Below are positions 41,501 to 55,792 of a stretch of 64,000 bases of DNA, in pieces (within the stretch, counting starts at the first letter, position 1; the number at the start of each line of letters is the position of its first letter). This DNA comes from Prunella strophiata (Eukaryota > Chordata > Aves > Passeriformes > Prunellidae). The DNA is taken from NCBI GenBank assembly GCA_036583965.1, contig JAZBQD010000014.1, positions 44,139,490-44,203,489 of the forward strand, given 5' to 3'. A model generated the notes under the pieces. That model did not search any database. It was not told where the DNA came from and saw nothing but the letters and a program-made list of their open reading frames with translations. The position numbers were made by a program, and so were the translations under genes.

Positions 41501-44500
41501 ACAATATGCAATGTAAGTACAAGTTGGAAGTGAAAGTTATAGAGTTAAAGTGTAAGGTAGAAAGTGCTGCTACACATCTGGCACTAGCACAAGGCATCTG
41601 ATTTGGATCAGGGCTCTGAGCACTGCAGGGGAAGTGAAGGATTCAGCTTTCTAGTCCAAATGCTAGGCATTGTACACCTCAAAAAAATGCAGCTAATCTG
41701 CTCAAGAAGGGCACAACAGCCTGAAAGCTCCTGGAACATTTATCTTTTAGGTCACAGTAGCAGCTACCAGAGAAAGCTGGGGGCCAGGCAGAGGTATGTG
41801 CTCAAAAATCTTGCTGACAGCATGAAGACCATATGGCTCCATATTTGCCATGTGCCAAAGACTAGCCTAAATCAATCAGACTGTAACAGAGAATTGTAGG
41901 GATCCAGATGTTTTAATTCACTCAAGACAGCAAATCCCTTCCATTTAAAATAGCATGCCTTCTTCCCACAAGCTGCTGGAAGGACTTCAGATATTTACCC
42001 TCTTGATCAGTGTGGTTAAAGAAACAAATGCAAGATTGAGAGACTGTACTTGGAAACAGATGAGCAAGCTCTGAGCCTCTGGGTCTCTCAAATGTTGGAT
42101 GCTCCAAATAGGGAGGGAAAGACAGAAAAAGGGAAAAAACCTCATATTCTCTATCAATCCATTTCAGAACTTCTCCCACATTAGGTGACCTCTTCTAGAC
42201 ACAGAGAATCAGAAGTCATCCAATTTTAAAGTTGTTAAACCATTTAACAGGTGTTTGGAATACAGTGACCTTCAAATAAGGTTTCCATACTTAAAAATAA
42301 CAGCAGGATGTCAACAGTTCTGAATTTTTTTCCTGTCATTTCTCCCATTCCCTCTCCATTTCCCAGTCTTGCTACTTGAAAGACAAATACATTCCTCAAA
42401 GAAAAAAATATGTAAAAACATATCCTGTAAATAACATGCATAAACTGTGTAAATAAACATAGCAGCCATGACTTATTTTGTCAACAGTATTTCATAAAGA
42501 AAATACCTTCCAAAATCATTTGAATTAAGAAATGCTCTTGAGTCATTCTGCACTCCTTCCCTGTGGCAGCTGTGCTTCAATCAAGTTGGGTCTACATACA
42601 AAGTTGTAAAAGTACATTACATTTGCAATTCCAAACAAGATATATATTTACCAAAACATCTGTGGATTAGTAGCAAATGTACTTTGCCTAGTGTATTTGA
42701 TTTTACTAAGTATAGTCTTGGTGGTTTGAAGTGACCACATCTGCTCTTGCCAATTTGAAAATTAGTTTTTCCATAACAGTATGGTTTTAAATGCTGCAGA
42801 ATTTTTCATTTTGGAGAGAAGTTACCAAAGAAATATTTTTTTAACATTATCATTTCTCTTCTCAAAGCACTTGGAAAGCACAGTGCTGTACATGCTTCTT
42901 ACTGCTCCTATTCAAATGTTCTAAGGAGGAGCATTCTCCCATTCAACACACTGCTGTATTTCACAGCTTCCTAAAAACTGGATTATTAATTTTTTATGTG
43001 AAGCCTTGAATAATTACTTCATTTAGAGCATTTCAGCACTGGCAGACACTAAAGGCTTTTTTCATTCAACCTCCAATTATAGACAACAGTGATTACCTAT
43101 GCCTTAAAAATATAACTAGCTGGTTAAGAAAAAGAAGAGATCAAAGCCCTTGGAGCACATATCCTTGGGACTGCAACAATCAGTTCAGTGAATTAAGAAG
43201 ATTCTGCATTCGCACAACACATGTAAGCTGTCAACTCCTCTAACTGTGAAGTTGTCTCAACCACAATAAAGAGAAACCTTCATGAAAGGCAGAAGGCTCT
43301 TTTCACTTTCTGAAAATGCCAAGAGCTTCAGGGGTGCCAGCAGCATGTGCTGTGAGAGACAAGGCTTCCTTGCACATCCTTCAGCTCTAAGCAGCAAACT
43401 CAGCATGTCTCAGACTTTATCAGAGTTTTCCATAGCTGGGCTTGCTATCAATTATTCCCATTCGTCTTGATCACATGAGCCTCAAAGGGTTAGATCTCCC
43501 TGATACATCCCAAAGTCCTCTCTGAAGCTTCTGACCTTTTCTGCTCTCTATGTAAATAACAGGGCTAAGGAAAGTCATTGGAGAATGCCTTTCCTGCTCT
43601 CAGATTTCCATGGTTCACTAGGTTAGGGTACCTAGCTCCACAGCAACCATCAAGTTCACCATATCTCTAAGACAGACTTGGACCAAGACCAAGGCAATGG
43701 TACACAACCTACAGCCCAGCTGTCATGGAGATTTGACTTATCAATGGATGAGAAAGCACTTTCTTCAGGGCTGCCCAAGATCATTTCCAGAGCAAAGATC
43801 CAAGAGAAGGGTTTTCACACAAAACCCTGCATCTTCAGCAGTAAAGATACATTTCCATGATCTTGTCTTCTCTAACATAAATAGACACTGACATGTAAAT
43901 ATATGTGGATGCAATTATTTGGAAAATTCCTAAACAAAACACTCCCCTACATATGCCCTTCTCTTCCTGGGAAGGGGATGAAAGCAACAGCATTTGACAG
44001 CTGTTAGACAAGTTGTTTAATGCATTCCTGAAAGTGTTTAATGAACACCTCACACTGAACAAAAATTTACTCTAAACCTACTACCTCAGTTACATCTAAA
44101 ACTGCATTGCTCTGGCTGCTGGGCAAGATGGAAGGATGCTTAAGTCTTGTTGTTTTGCAAGGTTTACCTTAGAGCTTTAAAAAACCCCAAAAATACTCAT
44201 GGAAAAGAAGAGAAAGATGAAATGCAGCAGTCAAGCTCAAACAGGGCATCTAGGAAGATGCTAAGCTTCAACTTGCCAAATTTCTGACACATTATACCTC
44301 AGGGGTGAGATCAGACACTTTCTGAAGGAGATGGGTGTGACCAGGCCCTCACAGGATGCCGAGGGATCTGTGGCCCATGGTAGCAACACCATTTATGGGA
44401 TCTTGCAGGTTCTTACATTTCTCAGCTCTTCCACAGGTTAACCAAACTCCTTCCTACCTAACAGCATTTGAGTTGCCAATTTAGCAACTGCCTAACTCTG

Positions 44501-46216
44501 CAGACCCAGTACAGTTATCACAGTTCTGCTCCAGTACTGTTCCCCCTCATTTACCTATCAGAGCTCATGACAATGTGTATAGGTGATCTAATTTGACAAT
44601 TCAGTGGCCCCTATTCCTACATGCCCTCTGTTTCTTCCACACTTCCTATTTATGAGCAAACACTAGAAAGTACTTCTGTGCAAACTTGAGGTTGGTGCTT
44701 TGTACTCTGTAATTGTAAAGTTTCCCATTTTTCTTTTTTCTTGCACATTCTACTTCACTCTTTCTCTTCTGGTCCTACAGTGATCCATCTGTTGTAGAGA
44801 ACCCCCACAGAGCAAAATAGAAATATCTCATGGGAGAGCAGAAGTTATGCACATTCATGTGCATACAAGATCCTGAAGCTTCTTTCATCATGCCTAACCT
44901 AAGTTGCCTAAACAAACACCCAGCATGGCAGAAGTAGCATAAAAAAACAGGGTAGAGGATGATTTTCACCACTTTCACTTCACATACTGTCTTGATTTCT
45001 TTCATGCTGTGTCACATTTCAGAAATACTCTCACACTGTTACTTCTGCCCCATCTGACTCGTGCCATTCCAGTTACCACAGCATTGATTTTCTTTGCTTA
45101 CTGAGAGCACCTTGCTGACCAAGATCCATGACTCACAATCTGAAGAGACTTACTGAAAAGGACACTGTCTTATCTGTCAAATGTACCAATTCTGCAAATA
45201 AACTAGTTGGAGAGTTCATCTGGTGGTCATATTCCAACTACGTTGGGCATTTCCTGTCATTATTTAGATAAAAGCACTGTGAGCACACATATTTTCACAA
45301 AAACAGCACAGCATTATACTTGCACATGTGTCTGGTTTCTCTGTGAGTACAAGTCCAAGCAAATACAGATGGAAAATTCTCCTACAGGCTTGGGCCTCTC
45401 TAAAGCTGTATCCACAGCAAGTTCTCAGTTTGTATGTCAGATTGAAAGACCTCACCTCTTAGAAAATTAGGCATTTTAGAATTTTTTCATGATGCTGTGC
45501 TACACAAGTATCAAAAAAGTATCAATTAATATTTTGCCTGTTTTTGGATGTAAGACTTCATTCAGTCAACTAAGAGATCAAATAGTGAATTTCTGTTCAT
45601 AAAATCTTGTCATTCACTATTTATTCTATTAAAAAAATTTCACCACTTCTTAAATATATTTTTTTTTATTTCTTACAGTTCTTTAGGACAGAAAGCATTT
45701 TGTGAGGTCTTAATAAGACTAATACACTTCACCAAAAAAAACCCCAAGATGTTTTAGGTCACAGAAAAATAAAGTCTCACTTTTCTTTTTAAAACATAGA
45801 CACTGAACTTCTAGAATTTTAAGTGCTTTTTGGAAGGAGCATAACCTGTTTCTCTAAACACAATATTTGCATTTTAGTTCAGTGAATAGAGAGGATTGCA
45901 GGCACCTCCAAAAAGTAGCAAGTCCAGTCAAATGTAGATTACTGATCTGTGAACTGAGGTAACAAATTACAAAATTCAGGCATTCTAGGATAACCACAGT
46001 CAACTTCAGAACAAAAACTGCCTTGAACACTAAGTTACCCCATCTACAAGAGATCCAGCCCTCATGGCCTTTTGATAGTGGGTACCAGCAGCAGTAACCA
46101 CCTTTCAGGTAACACTTGCAGCTTGAGTTAAAACACAGGGGAGGAAAACCATAGGTATTTGTATTTATTCAATCAGGGAACCCCATCTATCACGTTTAAA
46201 AAAGTATCCTAGCTAG

Positions 46217-46243
46217 AGAATTTCCTGGTTAACAGGAAATTCT
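46217..46243. repeat. Perfect hairpin, 11-bp arms and 5-nt loop
   Basis: AGAATTTCCTG (46217-46227) pairs with CAGGAAATTCT (46233-46243) around GTTAA. It is followed to about 46290 by imperfect direct repeats of attgtgcttgt. No function can be assigned. Confidence 0.92.
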
Positions 46244-49200
46244 GTTAATTGTGCATTGTGCTTGTTTATTGTGCTTGTGTATTGTCACAAGCACTTACCT
46301 GGAAAAGGGCAGGACCAGTATTCCAGATACAGCTCCCTGGAACTAGCATCTATTTCACACCAGATTACCACTGGATAATCCTGATTCTCTAAACACCTGC
46401 TGGCACCAAGCTCTGTTTGAGGAGGATGGGTGGATGCTGGTCTAACACAGGAGAGCCTCTGCCTTGGTAACAAGGGCAATTGCCTGGAGAGGTAAATTCA
46501 ATCCTTTTCAGGCAGAGACCACAACCAGGATCTCTTGCTTTTTGGAGAAGCACTCTAAGGCTTTCTGTCAAGTAAAAAAGCCAGTGGGGACAGTAGCTCC
46601 AATTCAAGTGAAGTTATGCAGAGCAAGTCACACCTGACTTAAAAATTTTACTCAGACAGATGAAAGATTACAGGTGTCCAAAAACCTGTATCTCAACAGG
46701 TGAGGGAGAGGTGAAAAGATTCTACAGACATTTCTAAGCCTGCGGTTTCACTAATTTATTATGCCAAGGATCTTTCACACTAATTAGGAGTTATCTCATG
46801 ATTGCAGGTGCCAAACCTGGTTACCTGCAACATAATATTAAGAATTTGTTACAGATTTAAGAGAAATTAATGTAGCTAAGGCATATTTTGATGCACTGAA
46901 AGCTACACCAGTAAAATTAGTTATTTTAAGTTTTCTTAGCTACCGCACAAATTTTACTGGCCAGATCTTGTGCAGCTTTGTTTCAAAGTCATCCCAAATC
47001 TGGCTCTGATCCCAGCAAGACATTTTAAGACTCACTGCTTCTACAGACATAATCTGACACTGGAGATTCTTAGCCAAATAAACATGACTAGTATCAAAGA
47101 TTTTGCTTGAGCAACATAGTGAGTGTAATGACAGAAACATGCAGAAGATAAAACATCACAAGACTGACACACAGCACAGTCAGCAGTCTGGCAATAGTTA
47201 AAAAAGTCTCTGTGTAGGCACTTAGCAGATGTAAGTTACTTCTGCCAGGATAAGCCTTAAGACTTCATCTTTATTGAAACTGGCTTTGCTGACATGTGCT
47301 TCAAAGCCATTGTGTGAATACTCTCCAAAAAACTGGAAAGAACAAAGGGAAACATGGAACACAGGATGAAGCCTTATTTATCATCCACTTATGGAGCTCA
47401 GGCTGCATGAACAAAATACACAGTCATGAGATACAAATGCATCTGTCTTATTTTTCAGACTTAAAGATCCCAGACTAAAAATGCTTTCCTTTCCCTTCTT
47501 CTCCACCATGTCTGCTTAATTCATGAGAATCAACTGACTAAAATGCAGAAAGACCAATATTCTCATGTCACTTGAGAATTAAAGAAGTCTTTTCCTCACA
47601 GTGCAAGTAAGAGAAAAACACTTGAGCCTTTCAGCTGGATGATGTGCTTACAGTTCCACATATGAGTATTTTGGACTTCAACCTAGCCCTTTTTATTTGC
47701 ATGCTAAGTTTCTCATTGCTGTTTTCATTAATGGCAAACCTACTCTGGCAATGTTATTAACAGTTGCTCCTTTTCCTCAAATTGATTAAAAAAAAAAAAT
47801 GTTCTTTTTAAGAAAAAAACCCAAAGACATCAGAAACTCTATCTGGATTGTAAATTCTGTCCTGGTCATGTATTTTCTGTACAACATTGAAGTGATTAAA
47901 GAGTATTCTGCAAGACACTGTGACTAACAGAATGGAAGACTATGTGAGAAAAACAATCACGGGGTTGTTTTTTTATTCTAAAGCTGGGCTTAAAACCAGA
48001 GGATGCCACATACCAACTATCTGTAAAATTAATATCATACAAACATCCAACAAAAAAATACTACTCAAAGAACTAGTTCTGACTAGCTTGGTAACTAGGC
48101 ATTAAGTATTGTGCTTGGAGATCTGGCCAATGAGCCATATTTATGTGAAGCTGAACTGACTGCAAATTGAGGTACAAGTTTTCCTCCATATGGAAAGAGC
48201 TGCTTTCAACATTAACTGCTCAGAACTATAAGTACAGATAAAAAAAAGCAGTAGGTGAAACACTTCTGTGCATCAATAACATTGCTAAGGATCTGTTCTA
48301 TGCTGCCTTGAGGAGGTAATAAAGCATGAACAGAGATGAGCAATGAATTTACTCAGTCGAAATGATTAGCATGCAGTAAAGGGGAGGTAAAATGATGCTG
48401 AGCTATGTAAATGAGAATCATTCTAAACATACTTTAATAATATAATTTTCTCCTAGAAGCAAACAGAATTCTTTGAACTAGAACAGACTAATAAACAGCC
48501 CCGTGCACTGCCTGCTGCTTGTCTCCTCTTCACAGGATTCAGAGGCAGGATGGAAAGGAAGAAGGCAGAGATCCAAAAGTTAGAGCTTGGGTGGCTTTAT
48601 ACCATTACTTATATCCAAGGGTTTCATGTTGGGAGCCACAGATATCAGTGCTGCATCTAGTTTTATGAGATGCATTTTACAGAATGTGAACAGTTGTAGT
48701 TCTTGAAAACATGATGCAGTGTCAATTTTTGGGAGCTAGATTTTTGGATAAAAACTTCTGAAAGCATCAGAAGACCATGACATCTGCAGGAACCTGCTAC
48801 ATAGAAGTAATTCATAAGGGTTTATTCTTGATGAATAAATAGTGATCATTTGAGGTTTGTAATAGGATTCCTGGAAATATATATTTCTATCAAAGTGTTG
48901 CTTGTGCACATCACTGTCCCAGGTCAGCTGTACCCTGCATAAACAAGTAATTTTTTCACAGAGGCATTAAATCTTTAATAAAGAGGGTAATGCTGTGCCT
49001 GAAACCTGCTCTTCAGCAGAACAGTGAAAACAATCAGCAAGGGTCCTGTGACTGTCCCCCATGAAGAGCTGCAGTCCCTTGACACAGGGGATTTGGGGCT
49101 GTCACCCTGTCAACTCTCAAGCACCACCACCCTGCCAGCACACAGGCATCTGTTTCAGCTTTCAGGTCTTCATGCATAAAATATTCTCCCCTGAGGGTAA

Positions 49201-51850
49201 AGTCCAAATAAACACCAACTTTCTTCAAATTAAAGTGTCAGAGGGTCTATGCCCTGGGCACATTGATCTCAAAAACTTCCAGCAACTCAAGTCATTTGTG
49301 TGGCACTTTTACACTTAGAATAAATACCTCAAGAAAGAAGTCTGATTCCTGCCCTTGGCATTCTTCCAAATACCTTAATTATTTGGCAATGTTGCTGCAT
49401 AGATAATGATATAAATAAAATAAAAGGCAACACTACTTATATCTACCAGCCTTGGCTCTCAATTCCATCTGCCAGTGCCACAGGACTGTGAAATCCATTT
49501 GCTGCACTAGGTTGCCTACAAGATGGTCATCTGAAAGGTGCATAACTCACCAGAGTCAACCATGTGCAGTTAATTTTTGTTAAGCATGTGATAAACCACT
49601 GCAACAAATTGCCTTCTTTATTTAGCAATATGCCTTGAGAACATATTTTCTGATTTAACGGGATAGTTCTGTCCATTATCCCATTAGATACACATTGCTA
49701 GAAATACCCTGGGCATCCCATTGCCAAACAAATGACTTAAGCTATTAAAGGGTATTCAAACAACATCAGTTCCTTCTGCTCTTGGTTATTGAAGAATGGC
49801 CCAATAAAATATCACCCATTAGATCAGATGACCAAAAAAGTGAAAAGCAAACAATAAGTCCCACTTCCTACCAACTTTTTATCAAAACTCATATTCCATA
49901 TACCTGCCAACATTTTTGAAATAGCTACACCACCCTGATTATTTCATCACAGCAAAAGTTTTAGGAATGATCTTTCACAACAAACCACATCAGAGCTGGC
50001 AGGGCATCCCACTGCAAGAAGACATTGATAGCTATGCATGGGCAATGAAAAATTCAATGTTCTGACTCCAGTGGTTTCCTGTATCTAGGATGGAGGAATA
50101 ATTACTTCTTTTCTCCTCCTCTTTTTTTTTTTTTTTGTCTAATAAATTTTGAAACACTGAAACATATACTAGAAATTTTAGCCTAACCCAAAATATTTTT
50201 AAATGTCTGACTGAATACAAAAGTTATATAAAAATCTGTTGCCTATTAATATGGTGCTCCATTCAGAGCTGTATGAATACTTATGCTAGATTGGATCTAT
50301 AATGTCACATAGAACTGAAATCTGTTCCAGTATGATTTTATGCAGCCAGAATTTTTCAACAAGTAAAAATCAAGCATCAATTATGGTGACATTTTGAGAT
50401 ATGATCTCACATATAATAAATGCTAGTTTGTGACTTTATTCTTCCTTCTTCCAAAAACACTTTGTTTTTTCTAAAAAAACAAGGCAGTATAAAAGCACGT
50501 TAAATTAAAGCAGGAAGTGTTGAGCAAATGCATGAAATTACATAGCTGCTCAGTCTGTAAAAAAACCCCAAAACACAATGAAGTAAGTGAAACAGTAGTA
50601 TCAGAAGAAAATAGATTTTTACAGCATAAGGCTGCTGTACCAAAAAATTTAAAAAAAAAAAAATATCTGAAAGCTTTTGTATACCTTAGGGAAATAAGAG
50701 GTATCTTGCACCTTCAGCTCTGCTCAGCCCACTTGGTGACTTGGTGTCTCCTAGAGATGCATCTATCTGCCAGCTAAGAGCATTAGCTTTATTCTTCCAA
50801 GAAAATATATTCATTTGATTTCACACACTGCTCTAGACTCCCAACATTAAAAGCAATGCCAGCATTCAAACACTCTTAGCTTATGGTTTTAGTCCTTAGC
50901 AGGGATATAACACAAGAAAGCAGCAGCAGAATTCTGCATTTGTCTTCCAATCCACTTATTTCATGTGTCTTTGTTCAAACACCCATCCCACTGGCAAGTT
51001 CACACCATGCTCCTAAGCCTCCTCTAAACTTGCAAAGCTGGAGTGACGTGGCCTAAACAAACCCAGCACCAGCAGTACGTGCTGTCACTGCAGTTGTGTC
51101 AGAGCTGGGATGGGAAACGCCGTCCTGCAGCACCCTAAGGAGCCGACTTCAGTCACCGCTGGAAACTGCTCCTCTGAGATTTCTTACAGGGCTAATTACA
51201 GGCACACATGCAGGCTAGACATCAACCTATCCTTCCAACTGACTTACTGATTTCATTTATTATTTATAGCTATTTCATGAGAAAAACTGCATACAATGCA
51301 GGAGCAAACCGGAAATTCTATGCTAGCATATTACATGACCATGAAAGAGCTGTAGTGGTCCAGGTGAGAAAAACAGATGATCTCCTCCTGATCATCCAGC
51401 AGAAAGTACTTCCTGTAATTGCTTAAGAAGTTTCACAGCAGTGCTCACCAAGCCATCTTCTCTGCCCTGTCCCAGAGTCTTGAAAGTAATAGCCCCTACA
51501 CAGGACAAAATCAGTTTCACTAAACCAGTGGATTTTCAGTCACTCATTTGTCTTCTTTCTCAACTTAATGAAAAGAAACACAAAATGCTTCTACTGCTTG
51601 CTATTTAAGTGTTGACACCTTTGCTTCACCTAGATCAGCTTAATCCCAATACCAGTAAATTTACTACTTGTTGGAAAAATCCATCTCATGTCTTTAATTA
51701 CAAGAAATGTTCAAGCAGTTCAGTGTACAAGAATCATGTTCAGACACAGCAAAAGAGGAAAATTACAACCTACTTAGGGGGAACACCATCAAATCCTTTA
51801 TTAATCCGATAATATGACAGACTAATCCATTGGTGTGGGTTCTTTCTTAC

Positions 51851-51955
51851 CTCAATAATCTTGTCATGAATTTGCAGGCCTTCTGCTTTGTCTGCAGGTC
51901 CATTTTCCAAAATCTTTGACACATAAATTCCCTCAGCAGATTCCTCCTGATTGTT
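51851..51955 (-). CDS. PDZRN4: PDZRN4 exon 3, central part of PDZ domain 1
   Basis: This 105-bp exon has 35 codons and is phase 0 at both ends. The acceptor is ggtacAG|AAC and the donor is GAG|GTAAGA. It begins [15 protein letters not shown] and continues [20 protein letters not shown]. This is the middle of a PDZ domain: the GIYVSKI strand, the GPAD turn, and the GLQIHDKI segment that precedes the VNG found at the start of the next exon in this family. The sequence ILENGPAD is typical of PDZRN4, whereas PDZRN3 has a different spelling (IVDSGPA). It follows exon 2 after a 3.75-kb intron. The remainder of PDZ1, PDZ2 and the C-terminal region must lie beyond the left edge of the window. Confidence 0.95.
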
Positions 51956-54900
51956 CTGTACCAGGCAATAGGGAAATTGAAAAAAGGGCCACATTAGTAC
52001 GAAAACTGAGATAGTACTAAAATCAGCAGCAATGAAAAATGCAAATCCACCTGAAATATGCAGCTCATTTTTTTAGCTAAGAATTAAGCTCCTTGAGATT
52101 TTTTTAACTTGCTTAACACAAAGTAGCTATTAATCAAAAGGACAGAATTAATGAACTATTCCAGCAATTTTTATAAGATTATCCATTTACTTCCGGTTAT
52201 TTTAGTCTAAATGAGACACAGTGTGCAACAGTAATCCGATCCCAGGTAAAATACTTGGAGCAAATCTCAGACTTCACAGCAGCCAGTGGCTAGCACACAA
52301 ATGCACAGTGGAAGACACACATAAGAACGGATGCACAAGTGTTTCTCTCAGAAGGAAAAGGGCTCCTGCAGTACTGCTGCTTGCAAACTGCCTTACTGCA
52401 TTTGGAAATAAAGCTCCAAGGAACAAAGTGACATTAGCTGGCACAAAACAGTGAAGGGATTTGGTTGGAACTGGTTAACCTCATAAATCCTATTCACATG
52501 GGAGATTGAAAACTTGCTCAACTATGAAATCCATACAGACAAGCTGTGGACAAAAAGAGAATCCATCTCCAGCTGATCGCTATGCAACACTAAGTACAAC
52601 TCACATAAGGTCAAATTTAAAACAGACAAGTTATCTACCACAGCTGCAACAATATAACTGATGTTGTTGTACATGCTGGAATTACTTTATTTCATCACAT
52701 GATAATTAAAAGTAGTTTTAAATAATTATTAATAAAGAACTAATGTCAAGCAGACACTGCCTCCTTACAGGGCTTTAAGTGTTTATACAAATAATAACCT
52801 AGCTAGCAATAACTGAAGGAATCTTTTTCCAGCTGATTTATGCTTTGGATTGCAGTCCTATATGATGCTTATTTTCCTTCTGTGACTGGTGAATCCCTGA
52901 CCAACAGCACAGTTCATATGTGCACAGGTTTCTAGTCTAGGTCCTATACACTCATGGGGAAAATGCTTTATAACTTTTCTATTAAGAAAACTGTGAAGAC
53001 ATATGTAAAACATACTTTACACAATGTGGCAACATTCCTATGGAGACTTGACCCAGGTAGATTTAAGGTCAATAAATTGTTCAGCAAAATATTAGTCAGA
53101 CTAGGTTTTCATAAATTCCTTTTTCCCCCCTTTCTCACAGAGACTCATACATGTCAGGAAAGGAGCAAAAGGGAAACACAGTAACAGTTCTAGCAATATT
53201 TTGAAATTATAAACAAATAGATTTCCACTGACTTCCCATCTAAGCAGTGAGAAATGAAACTCTGATACAAGAAGCATAATGACCATTAGTGAAAATACAA
53301 GAGGGGCGTGGTTTGGTTTTAACCTGAGAAAACAAGAAACTAGATTATAACACCTTCACTCACATAAAACTGTATTTCCTTCCATCAGAAATTTCATTGG
53401 CTTTTTCAAAAGCAATGTATGACCTGTTTAAAAAAAGGGTATTTCAGTCTGGCTTGTGGAGCCCATCAGCTGCATGTGCTGGTACCCACCACTCCTGACA
53501 GGAAAACATAGCACAAGGCATCCTGAGCTCCAGCACTGCCACACAGCCCAGGGGCTGTGCAACAACTGTGCCTGCAGCACACCTCCCTCCAGCCTGGCTT
53601 TGATGTGGTGTCCTCAGGGGAAACAGTCCTCCCAGCCAGACAGAGCTGGGGCCCAACAAAGCAGCCTTGCTCCCTCAGAATAATGAATCACCTCTCACAA
53701 ACACACTTATGAGATGCAAGTTCCCTTCTGACAAAATAAAAGACGATCCTGTGATGAGTTGTTCCTTTCCTCTCCTCCTTCCTTCAGGTAGAAGGTAAAC
53801 AGTGGGGATTCCTCTTATGGACTGAAAATAAACACAGCCAACAGAATGTATGTGCACTACCCACGTCACCAAGAGTCACCTGCTTTCCAATGGAAAAAAG
53901 CTGCATTGTACTTATAAAACACAAATAATGTGATTGAAGAACACATCCCCAAGCACATGTCTAATACAGAGACATCACTGCTTCTGCTCTTCTGCTGCAA
54001 GAGCCAATGTTTCAAACAAGGGCACTTTTTCCCTGGACAGCCTGAATGTACAGAGCACCTTCATGAACTCTTTTTGTCTTTTTAACAACTCCTGTTCCAC
54101 TGTTTAAGCTTTTGAGCAGAACTTTGTGTTTTCACTATTTGAGTCAACTCAAGCATTTTTTTCCTGTTCTCTCCTCAGCTCCAGATACAGAGTCTCACAC
54201 TGATACCTGGGAAATGCCAGTCAAATGCCTGTGGTGGTCAAATTTGTCAAAATAAGAATAAAACACAAAGGAATTTCCAAACTGAACTTCAAAGACTCAA
54301 AACCACCTGAGAACCATCCCTGCCTCACAATCTCACCAATTTGTCTCCAAATATGAGTGTTAATAGAAATTAATTTCCTTTTCTCCATTAGGCAGTTTTC
54401 TCAACACACAGTGTTACAGACCTTCATATACTTATCATTTACACCTTAAAATTACAAAATATTAAGTCAAAAAGTCTGACAGATTGTGACATATATCACT
54501 GTTGCAGTATGTACTGTCAACATCTAAGTCCTTTAAAGAAGCTAAGTTGCCATCCCAAGAAAACTGAACACATGCTCCCTTTTCCCTGCAGTTCTCCTAC
54601 AGATGTAAATAAGGCATCACAATGCAATCTAAACTAAAGATTGTCCGAATTTTGTTACTGCTATGCTCATATATGAACATAATTATGGTATGTGTGTTTT
54701 AACTTGTAGCCACCTGCTGTCTCATCCATCCACTAGAAAAATCTGAGAAACTCTTGCTTTGGATTTACAGCCCCAACATCTGATAACTGCTGGTCTTCAT
54801 ATTTACCCACAGGGAACAGTAACTGCAGCAGACAGTGGACTGATAGGAACAGACTCTTTGGCACCACTAAATATAGCTTTAGAGCAGAAGATTGCCAAAC

Positions 54901-55705
54901 TAGTATACAGGGTCCTACTCCCCTCCTCAGCAATACTAGAAGGCTACAATTCTCCCCTTAACAAGAACCTGATCGGTGCATAATTATTACCAACCCTTTT
55001 TAATCAACTATTAATTTTCCAGTTTAACAGGTTTCTTTACCCTTCATATGCAATGACAGTCCTGATTAATGCTTTTGGAAAGATGAGGTAAAAAAAAAAA
55101 AAAAGCAAGCGTATTCATGTGTGTATTCTAAGTGGGGGCTAGTGATCCTTATGCATATTCTATGGTTTGCAATGAACTTTCTAAACCTAGACTGATGAGA
55201 TTTAAATACAGCATTGGTGAAAACTGTTTCAGTTCATAAAGAAAAATTGAAAGTGGGCATGTGAGAACAGGACATGTTCTTAAACTATCTGAGCTACAGA
55301 AGCAAATTTTATTCTCTCCTGTAAATTAAAAAAAAAAAAAATAAAGCAAGCCATTTCACAAAATTCCAAAGCCTTAATCCTGCAACAATGACTTTTACAA
55401 GTAGTCCCAGAGATTTCCATTGAACAGTTTGCGTGAATACATATTGTTCACATGAGAATTGAGTGTAAACCAGCCTAAAGTTTTAAATCAAAAACACTAT
55501 GAACACCCTTCCAAAAGATGAGAATAATACAATTCTCATAAGATAACATCCTCAAAACAATGACTCCAGATATACCTGATAATAAACAGTTCTTCTATCT
55601 AAAGAATAGATTCCACACCATGTCATCAAAAATTACTCTTAATTAACCATGTGTACAGTAAAAGTAGATAGGGACAAAATCACCTACAGTTACTTTTTGC
55701 ATTAC
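51956..55705 (-). other. PDZRN4: PDZRN4 intron 2
   Basis: A 3.75-kb phase-0 intron between exons 2 and 3, bounded by GTAATG and TACAG. It is mostly AT-rich single-copy-looking DNA. A block at about 53450-53660 is more GC-rich than its surroundings, but I do not recognise it as an exon or a repeat. A14 and A-rich tracts occur near 55090 and 55328. No other feature is supported. Confidence 0.85.
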
Positions 55706-55792
55706 CTGATTGGGTCGTCCTCCTATAATATTGAATCCCAAAGTGTCATTTTCTCGGTGTAGCATGATCATTAATGGTTTGCGTGCTCCTCC
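55706..55792 (-). CDS. PDZRN4: PDZRN4 exon 2, start of PDZ domain 1
   Basis: This 87-bp exon has exactly 29 codons and is phase 0 at both ends. It is preceded by a pyrimidine-rich acceptor (ttgcttcttAG) and followed by the donor CAG|GTAATG. It encodes KPLMIMLHRENDTLGFNIIGG and then RPNQ in two short stretches. The TLGF segment is the carboxylate-binding loop of a PDZ domain, which binds C-terminal tails of partner proteins. HREND-TLGFNIIGG-RPNQ is the signature of PDZ1 in PDZRN3/PDZRN4, and the ENDTLGF spelling favours PDZRN4. The next exon joins in frame. No lesion is seen, so the downstream gene looks functional even though exon 1 is disturbed in this sequence. Confidence 0.95.

Larger units (their letters stand above)
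1..51850 (-). other. PDZRN4: PDZRN4 intron 3, 5' part (continues beyond the window)
   Basis: All sequence left of the exon 3 donor (GAG|GTAAGA at 51851/51850) is interpreted as one very large intron. Reading by eye and from translated open frames of 60 residues or more, I found no exon for the expected next segment (VNGKDL... and the end of PDZ1). The open frames here are all short and lack recognisable domains or coding character. The stretch contains four CR1 fragments, two LTR-like repeat copies, homopolymers, hairpins and otherwise featureless AT-rich DNA; these are listed separately. An unrelated small or non-coding gene nested here cannot be excluded without transcript data. Confidence 0.75.

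Noticed and set aside
51208..51426. Plus-strand frame containing VVVQVRKT, reminiscent of the PDZ end IVVQVLRR
   Set aside because: It is on the wrong strand for PDZRN4, the similarity is only a few residues, and there are no matching splice sites. Treated as coincidence.
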